Source: Bacteroidia bacterium (GTDB taxonomy: Bacteria; Bacteroidota; Bacteroidia; Bacteroidales; BM520). Taken from it: a DNA stretch of 6,911 nt. Position 1 is the first letter of the stretch, and each line of letters begins with the position of its first letter. Of this stretch, positions 1-5,935 are shown piece by piece. The notes beneath the pieces are model-generated. The model was given only the letters and a program-made list of their open reading frames with translations, searched no databases and was not told the origin of the DNA. Made by a program: the position numbers and the translations under genes. Location: positions 1 through 6,911 of the forward strand of contig RZYD01000128.1 in assembly GCA_009930445.1 (NCBI GenBank), written 5' to 3'.

Positions 1-496
1 GGCCACAATTTCTGTAATTGCCCGTCAGTTAGGACGTAAAAGTCTGATTATTTATCTTCTTTCCATTAGTGTTGGCGCCTTGTTGGCCGGACTGGCCATC
101 GACTTTTTTTTGCCACCAGCATGGTTCTTCAATCCATTGCAATTTCATGAAGGGCATACCCATCAGGTGTTTTCCGGTGGATTTCTTAACTTAAGCGCAG
201 CCCTGTTAATTATGCTTATGACTTATGTGTTTATTCATACACGCTATCAGAAAATCTCAAAAAGTAATACGACAAAAAACCAAGGTGCAATAACAAAAAT
301 TCGTGTCAGGGGCATGACTTGTGCCCATTGTAAAGCGATGGTTGAAAGCGCATTATCTTCCATTGACGGAATTGCAGAAGCAACGGCTACCCCAAAGTCA
401 GGAGAAGTAATCCTTAAGGGTAACTTCCCTTCCGAAAAAAAAATCCTTGAAGTGATACAACGCGCCGGGTATCAGTATGAAGGAAAGATAAAATGA
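1..496 (+). CDS. SO_0444-type Cu/Zn efflux permease with C-terminal HMA domain (3' part)
   Basis: This is the 3' end of a gene that begins before the window; the frame is open from base 2, so the TTG at base 80 is internal. The visible protein opens with an ATISVIARQLGRK stretch and a hydrophobic segment (about bases 45-115), then a histidine-rich loop FHEGHTH (bases 143-163). A second membrane segment follows (about bases 175-240). The C-terminus is a soluble HMA domain with the metal-binding motif GMTCAHC (bases 311-331), whose two cysteines typically bind Cu(I) or Zn(II). Permease (DUF318/ArsP_1-like) plus HMA is the layout of the SO_0444 family of inner-membrane metal exporters. The metal is not shown by the sequence; copper or zinc is inferred from the family. 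It ends in TGA, 17 bp from the convergent dehydrogenase gene. I am confident of the HMA domain and fairly confident of the permease family. Confidence 0.85.
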   Translation, partial: ATISVIARQLGRKSLIIYLLSISVGALLAGLAIDFFLPPAWFFNPLQFHEGHTHQVFSGGFLNLSAALLIMLMTYVFIHTRYQKISKSNTTKNQGAITKIRVRGMTCAHCKAMVESALSSIDGIAEATATPKSGEVILKGNFPSEKKILEVIQRAGYQYEGKIK

Positions 497-513
497 TCGC
501 TTTCCAGCGGGGA

Positions 514-1668
514 TTACACGCGCGATTGCAGAATTTTTACGATAGTGTCAAAATCCATATCCTGATGTTCGCCCAAAGGCAATGAATCCTGGTTTTTCAG
601 TGCTTCGGCAACCCGGTGCGGAACGTCTTCCTGGATCGCAAACTCACTGATTTTGGTTTTTGCTCCCAGTCCGCGAAAAAAACTTTCTGTTTTTTCTATT
701 GCCTGGTTAATGCGATCATCTTCAGAACCTTTAGTTATACCCCAGATACGGTCGGCATATTGCAGGAGTTTTTCTTTTTTATTTTCACGCATAACATCCA
801 TTACTCCGGGTAAAACAATTGCAAGTGTTATGGCATGGTCTATTTCATAGTAGGCCGTGAGAATATGCCCAATACCATGGGTTGACCAATCGGAGGTAAC
901 CCCACAACTGATCAGCCCGTTGAGGGCTAGTGATGAGGCCCACATAATATTCCCTGCGATATCGAGGTTATCGGGTTCTTCCACATATGTTTTCCCCAGG
1001 TCGATTAATGTTCTCAGAATCCCTTCTGCCAGGTTGTCGCTGATATAGGCCCCTGCAGGATAAGTAAGATATTGTTCCATGACATGGGCAAATGCGTCGA
1101 TTACTCCATTGATCCGCTGCGGCTCAGGGAGAGTTTTGGTTGTGGCAGGTTCAAGAATGGCAAATTGCGGTAATAATTTTGAACTTCCAAACGAGTTTTT
1201 TTGTTTGATTTCCCGACGTGAAATTACTGCATTCCCATTCATCTCGGAACCTGTTGCAGGGAGTGTCAGAACACAACCTATTGGCAATGTAAAAGAAGGT
1301 TTTGCTTTCCTTGAAAGAAAATCCCACGGGTCGCCGGCATATTTTGCTGCCGAAGCAATAAATTTTGACCCATCGATAACCGAACCACCCCCTACTGCAA
1401 GGATAAACCCAATTTGGTTTGAGCGACAAAAATCAGCGGCTTTGCACAACGTTTCAAATTCCGGATTGGCTTCAATTCCACCAAACTCATACAATTTGCG
1501 TTTTGGAAGCGCAGCAATTACCCGATCGTATATGCCGTTACGCTTGATGCTTCCCCCTCCATACGTAATCAGGATTTTTTTGTCACGTGGAACTAAAACA
1601 GAAAGCTTTTCAATGGAACCATCACCAAATACAACCTCTACCGGGTTGTGGAAAGTAAAATTTTTCAT
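514..1668 (-). CDS. yqhD: YqhD/BdhA-like iron-containing NADPH-dependent alcohol dehydrogenase
   Basis: The gene encodes a cytosolic group III (Fe-ADH) enzyme that reduces aldehydes to alcohols, in this subfamily usually with NADPH and broad substrate range (butanal and other short or toxic aldehydes). With the ATG at 1668 the protein is 384 residues, close to the 387 of E. coli YqhD, and it starts MKNFTFHNP like its relatives. Two glycine-rich GGGS motifs (residues 37-40 and 93-96) lie in the nucleotide-binding half, and LPATGSE is at about 136-142. The four metal ligands expected from YqhD are all present: Asp191 and His195 in NGVIDAFAH, His264 in DWSTH, and His278 in EIDHA. An in-frame TTG at 1701 would add 11 residues but lies inside the candidate -7 promoter element, so I prefer 1668. 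The gene stands alone and converges on the metal permease gene. The symbol rests on remembered similarity to YqhD; the physiological substrate is unknown. Confidence 0.93.
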   Translation of the reverse strand: MKNFTFHNPVEVVFGDGSIEKLSVLVPRDKKILITYGGGSIKRNGIYDRVIAALPKRKLYEFGGIEANPEFETLCKAADFCRSNQIGFILAVGGGSVIDGSKFIASAAKYAGDPWDFLSRKAKPSFTLPIGCVLTLPATGSEMNGNAVISRREIKQKNSFGSSKLLPQFAILEPATTKTLPEPQRINGVIDAFAHVMEQYLTYPAGAYISDNLAEGILRTLIDLGKTYVEEPDNLDIAGNIMWASSLALNGLISCGVTSDWSTHGIGHILTAYYEIDHAITLAIVLPGVMDVMRENKKEKLLQYADRIWGITKGSEDDRINQAIEKTESFFRGLGAKTKISEFAIQEDVPHRVAEALKNQDSLPLGEHQDMDFDTIVKILQSRV

Positions 1669-1698
1669 AACAATTCTGCATTTAACCTTATTGCCATA

Positions 1699-1706
1699 CA
1701 AATGTA
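1699..1706 (-). promoter_or_regulatory. Candidate Bacteroidota -7 promoter element for the dehydrogenase
   Basis: Read on the minus strand this is TACATTTG, an exact match to the Bacteroidota -7 consensus TAnnTTTG. It lies about 30 bp upstream of the ATG at 1668, giving a short leader of roughly 25 nt. No clear -33 TTG is visible at the expected distance, so the assignment rests on the -7 box and position alone. The box overlaps the upstream TTG codon at 1701, which argues against that codon as the start. Confidence 0.5.
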
Positions 1707-1710
1707 ATCA

Positions 1711-1724
1711 AATATTTTAATATT
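1711..1724. repeat. AT-rich inverted repeat in the dehydrogenase promoter
   Basis: Two AATATT hexamers are separated by TT. Each hexamer is itself palindromic, so the pair reads as both a direct and an inverted repeat. It sits just upstream of the minus-strand -7 element, between the expected -33 and -7 positions, where a repressor could act. In such AT-rich DNA it may also be chance. No regulator gene lies beside the dehydrogenase in the window. Confidence 0.3.
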
Positions 1725-1771
1725 ACCTGATTTGCTGAAACAGAAACAAAAATCAGCCTTTCTCCCGTAAC

Positions 1772-1779
1772 TAACTTTG
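1772..1779 (+). promoter_or_regulatory. Candidate -7 promoter element, + strand
   Basis: TAACTTTG is an exact match to TAnnTTTG on the plus strand, in the intergenic region between the divergent dehydrogenase and signalling genes. No TTG/TTTG is found at the usual distance upstream, so it is a half-supported promoter. Transcription from it would give a leader of about 200 nt before the ATG at 1985 and would pass first through the terminator-like hairpin at 1808-1830. Confidence 0.3.
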
Positions 1780-1807
1780 CTTAATTCCGTAATTCATTTA
1801 TCCCTTT

Positions 1808-1830
1808 CAAGGCGAACCTTGTTTTTTTTT
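1808..1830 (+). terminator. Intrinsic terminator-like hairpin in the signalling operon leader
   Basis: CAAGG and CCTTG form a 5-bp stem closed by the tetraloop CGAA, followed directly by nine T residues on the plus strand. This is the form of a short rho-independent terminator. No plus-strand gene ends nearby (the dehydrogenase runs the other way), so it would act either on stray transcription or as an attenuator in the leader of the kinase operon. The stem is short, which limits confidence. Confidence 0.4.
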
Positions 1831-1877
1831 GCTGCTTTCCGGATACCTCTTTTGTTCGAAATCGAAGAAATAAATGG

Positions 1878-1904
1878 TTGCTTTTAAGAATTAATTGTAT
1901 TTTG
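1878..1904 (+). promoter_or_regulatory. Weak candidate promoter upstream of the hybrid kinase
   Basis: A TTG at 1878-1880 is followed after 17 bp by TATTTTG (1898-1904), which resembles the -7 element TAnnTTTG but is one base short. It lies downstream of the terminator-like hairpin and would give a leader of about 70 nt. It is offered as the best alternative to the exact -7 box at 1772, with low confidence. Confidence 0.2.
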
Positions 1905-1984
1905 TATCGCTTTTTCAGAAACGATTTTTATGGTAACTGATTTTGTAATCCGGCTGCTGAAATTAAATGATTAAATAGTGCATA

Positions 1985-4795
1985 ATGTTGAAAAATAAAA
2001 AGTTAAATATTTCAATAACCGAACCAGACGACCCGCAGTTAACGGTACTTATTAATTATATTCCGGATCCGGTGTTTATTGTCGATCACGAAACAGCCAT
2101 TTTTGCATTGAATCAGGCTGCAGAAAAGTTCCTTGGCCTTCCGAAAGAAAAAATTTTACATCGTTCACTAAAAGATTTTTTATCAGATGGCAGCAACCAA
2201 AAAATCCGGCATCTCGTGCAGGATGAAAACACTTCACCTTCCAATAATGAAATTACCCTGATAAGTATACTGTATGGCCCAAAGGAATTTCTTACGGAAA
2301 TAAAAACCCATACCTGTTCTGGCAAAAAGGTGCATTTTATTTTTTTTACTGCAATCCGGCAGGGCGACGCAGATACATTACTCGATAAGATGGTACTGGA
2401 GGCGAACAGGGAGATGGAGCGAAACCTGCGTCGACAAGAAATATTATCTGAGATTTCGCTGGCAATTAACACCCCTGGAAGTTTTGAAAAAAACATAAAT
2501 CACGCTATTGAAATCATTGGCACGTATACTAATGTAAGCAGGGTTTATATTTTTGAGAATGATGAAACCGGTGAGGTAACCCGAAATACTTTTGAATGGT
2601 GTAATGAAGGAATTGCGCCACAAAAAGATGAATTGCAAAATGTTCCGTATGCGATTATTCCCTCCTGGCGAAAAATACTTCTGGATGAGGGAATGGTCTT
2701 TTCGCAGGATATCAGCACATTGCCAACTGACGTTCGTGCAATTCTCGAACCTCAGCATATTTTGAGTATTGTTGTTTTACCCCTTTTTTTTCAGGATCGT
2801 TTTATGGGGTTTATGGGATTTGATGAATGCACTAACCACAGGAAGTGGTTGCGTTCGGAGATTGAACTTTTGAAAACAGTAACCCACATGACCTCCAATT
2901 CCTTTCAGCGGCGAAATGCAGAGGAATCGCTCCGAAAACGGGAACAGGAAAACAGGGCAATTATTGATTCTATTCCGGATATTATTTTTCATTTTGATGA
3001 TTCAGGCACCTTTCTTAGTTACAATTGTAGCAATGAAGAAGATTTGATTATCCCGGCGTCAGGATTTTTGTATCGGAACCTCTCCGATATTTTTCCCGAA
3101 GAATTTGCCACACACATGAAGCAGGCTATACGGGAATGCATTGCCAATGGACGATTTTCTTCCGAATATAAGTTGAATGTTGCTGATCGGGAAAATGATT
3201 ATGAAGCGCGGTTCATTAAAATGAATGAGAAAGAAGTGATGTGTATAATCCGGGATGTTTCTGAGCGGAAAGAACATGAAAAGCAGCTCCGCATTGCTTT
3301 GGAAAACGCTGAGCAAGCCAACCTGGCCAAAAGTCTGTTCCTCGCTAATGTATCACACGAAATCCGTACACCGCTCAATGCCATTTTGGGTTTCAGTGAA
3401 GTTCTTATTGATAAAATTGAACAGCCCATTTATAAAAGCCACCTGCGCACCATCATATCGTCAGGGAAAACCCTGCTTCATCTAATCAATGACATTCTGG
3501 ATCTTTCAAAAATTGAAGCCGGAAAAATTGAAATCGAAAACGAACCCATGCGCCTGGATAGGGTTGTGCATGAGATAAAACAAATTTTTCATACCAAAAT
3601 ATCAGCCAAAAACCTCGTATTCAATGCAACAATCGACAATAACCTGCCTGCCTTTCTTGCCCTTGATGAAGTGCGCATCCATCAGATTCTCTTTAATCTG
3701 GTGGGGAATGCGCTGAAGTTTACCGAAAAGGGTTTTGTGAAACTCAATATTTCCGGTAAAATTAGCCGTGATAAAAAACGGGTTAACCTCACTATTCGTG
3801 TCGAAGATACCGGAATTGGAATTCCGGAAGCGCAACAGGAAGATATTTTCCTTTCCTTTACCCAACAAAGTGGACAAAGTACCCGAAAATATGGCGGTAC
3901 AGGATTGGGACTGGCCATAACAAAACGATTGGTAGAAAAATTTAACGGTACCATAACGCTCGACAGTTCTGTGGGGAAAGGATCTGTTTTTTCTGTTTAT
4001 ATTCCTGATATCGAAATAGTTGATGAAGAGCAGGATCAATATTCTGAAATCGACTCTGAAATTGGAAATCTGGAATTTGAACCCGCAAAAATTATGATTG
4101 TTGATGATGTGGACTACAATATCGCATTGCTTATCAATCTTACCGCCAGCGAAAATTTTACTTTTATTACGGCTTCCAGTGGTGAAAAAGCACTCGAGAT
4201 TCTGAAAACAGAAATTCCTGATATCATCTTTATGGATTTACGAATGACGGGAATATCAGGATATCAGGTAACAGAAATACTCAAAAAAAACCCAAAATTT
4301 AATGCGGTTCCCGTCATTGCTTTTACTGCTTCCGCGATGACAACATCTCTTCCGGCTATTAAAGCTTTATTTGACGGTTACCTGCGTAAACCCGTTAACA
4401 AAAAACAAATCTATTATTTTTTGAAAAAACACCTTGATTATTCTGTCAGGGTGAAAATTTCACCGGTACAGCTGGTCGCAGAAAAAGATCAAAACCTTTC
4501 AGAAGAATGTAAAAAACGTTTGCCCGCCATGGTGCAACGACTCGAATCAGAAATGATGCCCCAATGGCTTAAGGTTAAGGATGACCTTATAATCTTTGAA
4601 ATTCAAAAATTTGTAAAACAATGCAGCGAACTTATTCAGGATTATCCCTGTCAGGTCATGCAGACCTACGTCAGTGCACTAAACGAGAGCATCGACAGTT
4701 TCGATATTGACAGCATCGAAACATTATTGCCCAAATTTCCCGAAGAAATCGGCAATGTAAAAAAAATTCTTCAAGATAATAATCTTACGGTATAA
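1985..4795 (+). CDS. Soluble hybrid sensor histidine kinase (PAS-GAF-PAS-HisKA-HATPase-REC)
   Basis: A 936-residue hybrid kinase with no membrane segment, so probably a cytosolic sensor. Domains in order: PAS at about 20-125; helical linker 128-158; GAF at about 150-308, with the FEWCNEGI signature at 203-210; second PAS at about 319-428, ending in RDVSERK; coiled coil 425-450; HisKA with H-box SHEIRTPLN and phospho-acceptor His458; HATPase with N-box asparagines 571 and 575, DTGIGIP at 608-614 and GGTGLGL at 637-643; and a receiver at about 701-818 with Asp707/Asp708, phospho-acceptor Asp751, Thr781 and Lys802. The receiver has Thr755 where the DxxMP motif usually has proline. Residues 820-936 form a predicted helical tail with no histidine, so this is not a working HPt domain. 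The ligands of PAS and GAF cannot be read from the sequence. The stop is 2 bp before the next gene, indicating co-transcription. The start lacks a Shine-Dalgarno sequence, as is normal in Bacteroidota. Confidence 0.95.
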   Translation: MLKNKKLNISITEPDDPQLTVLINYIPDPVFIVDHETAIFALNQAAEKFLGLPKEKILHRSLKDFLSDGSNQKIRHLVQDENTSPSNNEITLISILYGPKEFLTEIKTHTCSGKKVHFIFFTAIRQGDADTLLDKMVLEANREMERNLRRQEILSEISLAINTPGSFEKNINHAIEIIGTYTNVSRVYIFENDETGEVTRNTFEWCNEGIAPQKDELQNVPYAIIPSWRKILLDEGMVFSQDISTLPTDVRAILEPQHILSIVVLPLFFQDRFMGFMGFDECTNHRKWLRSEIELLKTVTHMTSNSFQRRNAEESLRKREQENRAIIDSIPDIIFHFDDSGTFLSYNCSNEEDLIIPASGFLYRNLSDIFPEEFATHMKQAIRECIANGRFSSEYKLNVADRENDYEARFIKMNEKEVMCIIRDVSERKEHEKQLRIALENAEQANLAKSLFLANVSHEIRTPLNAILGFSEVLIDKIEQPIYKSHLRTIISSGKTLLHLINDILDLSKIEAGKIEIENEPMRLDRVVHEIKQIFHTKISAKNLVFNATIDNNLPAFLALDEVRIHQILFNLVGNALKFTEKGFVKLNISGKISRDKKRVNLTIRVEDTGIGIPEAQQEDIFLSFTQQSGQSTRKYGGTGLGLAITKRLVEKFNGTITLDSSVGKGSVFSVYIPDIEIVDEEQDQYSEIDSEIGNLEFEPAKIMIVDDVDYNIALLINLTASENFTFITASSGEKALEILKTEIPDIIFMDLRMTGISGYQVTEILKKNPKFNAVPVIAFTASAMTTSLPAIKALFDGYLRKPVNKKQIYYFLKKHLDYSVRVKISPVQLVAEKDQNLSEECKKRLPAMVQRLESEMMPQWLKVKDDLIIFEIQKFVKQCSELIQDYPCQVMQTYVSALNESIDSFDIDSIETLLPKFPEEIGNVKKILQDNNLTV

Positions 4796-4797
4796 CA

Positions 4798-5916
4798 ATG
4801 AAAGACAACACAAAGGCAACACTTCTTTTAGTGGATGACAACACAAAGAACCTACAGCTTTTAGGCAGTGTACTGCATGAAAACGGATATCAGGTTGCAC
4901 TGGCAAAAGATGGACCCACCGCTTTAAACAGTGTAAAAAAAGTAAAACCAGATCTTATTCTCCTCGACGTAATGATGCCTGATATGGATGGTTTTGAAGT
5001 TTGCAGGCGACTGAAAGAAGAAGCGGAAACGGCCCATATTCCGGTAGTTTTTGTTACTGCAAAAACCGATGTTGATGAAATCGTAAAAGGATTTAATTCC
5101 GGTGGAGTGGACTATATTACCAAGCCGTTTAACCGGGAAGAGCTCTTGGTGCGTATAAAAACCCAACTCGACCTGAAGGCTTCGCTTAAAACTATCGAAA
5201 AGCAAACACAGGAACTGAAAGAGGCTAACGCCTTGAAAGATAAAGTATTCAGCGTAATTGCCCACGATTTGCGCGGTGCACTGGGTAGTGTCAGAGAATT
5301 TGCCAACATGATGACCGATAACCGGATTCAGCTTACAGGGGAAGAGTTGCAGGAGTTTTTCGTGGCCCTTAAGGAACAAGCCGACACCACTTTCGAGCTC
5401 CTCGAAAACCTCCTCTGGTGGTCACGGTGCCAGCGAAAAGTCATCTCGCCTTCCCCCGAACAATTCGACATCCGTGAATCTGTTGATAATGTGCAGAAAA
5501 CGCTTTCGTATCTTATCAATAAAAAGAATATTGTACTAAAAACGGAAGTAAGCCCGGGCATCTATGTGGTGGCTGATCTTCAGCATTTTAACGTGGTAAT
5601 GAAAAACCTTATCCATAATGCCATTAAATTTTCTCCTCAGGGAGGAAAAATCGAAATTGTGGCTATACCCAAAGAAAATTTAGTGGATATTGAAGTGATT
5701 GACCATGGCGTTGGTATTAAACCAGAAGATATGCTCTGTTTGTTTGATCCCAATACCCACTTTTCAACCTACGGTACAGAAGGGGAGAAAGGATCCGGTC
5801 TGGGGCTTCAGGTATGCCACGATCTGCTATCCTATTCCGATGGCAAAATTATAGCCAAATCCGAAAAAAATAAAGGCTCGGTTTTTACCGTAACTTTACC
5901 CAATGAATTAGTTTAA
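4798..5916 (+). CDS. Receiver-histidine kinase (REC-HisKA-HATPase)
   Basis: A 372-residue protein with a receiver in front of a kinase core and no other sensory or membrane domain. The receiver (about 8-122) has Asp13/Asp14, phospho-acceptor Asp57 in LLDVMMPDMDG, Thr87 and Lys109. A coiled-coil linker (about 125-148) leads to HisKA with His156 in AHDLRGAL. The ATPase domain has N-box residues Asn270 and Asn274, DHGVGI at 302-307 and GSGLGL at 332-337. Because its only input domain is a receiver, it probably takes its signal from another kinase, and the hybrid kinase encoded 2 bp upstream is the obvious partner. The H-box has glycine at +4 and alanine at +5 from the histidine, where HisKA proteins usually have Thr/Asn/Ser and Pro; this may reduce phosphatase activity. 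The likely downstream target is the sigma-54 activator starting 17 bp later. Partnering is inferred from gene order. Confidence 0.94.
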   Translation: MKDNTKATLLLVDDNTKNLQLLGSVLHENGYQVALAKDGPTALNSVKKVKPDLILLDVMMPDMDGFEVCRRLKEEAETAHIPVVFVTAKTDVDEIVKGFNSGGVDYITKPFNREELLVRIKTQLDLKASLKTIEKQTQELKEANALKDKVFSVIAHDLRGALGSVREFANMMTDNRIQLTGEELQEFFVALKEQADTTFELLENLLWWSRCQRKVISPSPEQFDIRESVDNVQKTLSYLINKKNIVLKTEVSPGIYVVADLQHFNVVMKNLIHNAIKFSPQGGKIEIVAIPKENLVDIEVIDHGVGIKPEDMLCLFDPNTHFSTYGTEGEKGSGLGLQVCHDLLSYSDGKIIAKSEKNKGSVFTVTLPNELV

Positions 5917-5922
5917 CCCATA

Positions 5923-5935
5923 ATTGTATTACAAT
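5923..5935. repeat. Inverted repeat overlapping the start codon of the sigma-54 activator gene
   Basis: ATTGTA and TACAAT are perfect inverted arms of 6 bp separated by one T. The right arm covers the first two bases of the ATG at 5934. In DNA this is an operator-like dyad; in RNA only a weak 4-bp stem could form. It fills most of the 17-bp gap between the REC-kinase and activator genes. It could be a chance repeat in AT-rich sequence. Confidence 0.3.

Noticed and set aside
498..509. CGCT-TTCC-AGCG hairpin between the convergent genes as a bidirectional terminator
   Set aside because: Only a 4-bp stem with no T-tract on either strand; too weak to call.
1669..1701. N-terminal extension of the dehydrogenase from a TTG codon at 1701
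   Set aside because: The extra 11 residues have no counterpart in YqhD, and the TTG falls inside the candidate -7 promoter element.
1079..1720. Long open frame of 213 codons on the plus strand, opposite the dehydrogenase
   Set aside because: It is antisense to a clearly recognised enzyme gene, and its translation has no recognisable domain or motif; it is a shadow frame.
1931..1945. Possible sigma-54 (-24/-12) promoter, TGG followed by TTTTG, upstream of the hybrid kinase
   Set aside because: The spacing between the GG and the downstream G is 11 bp instead of 10 and the GC of the -12 element is missing; no other GG-N10-GC was found by eye between 1702 and 1984.
1930..1974. Small upstream ORF of 14 codons ending 10 bp before the kinase ATG
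   Set aside because: It is short, has no recognisable ribosome binding site, no run of a regulatory amino acid and no associated hairpin; such ORFs are common by chance.
3602..4039. Antisense open frame of 145 codons within the hybrid kinase
   Set aside because: It lies opposite the conserved HATPase domain and its translation shows no domain-like pattern.
4442..4792. C-terminal HPt domain in the hybrid kinase
   Set aside because: The region contains no histidine, so a functional HPt assignment is not supported.
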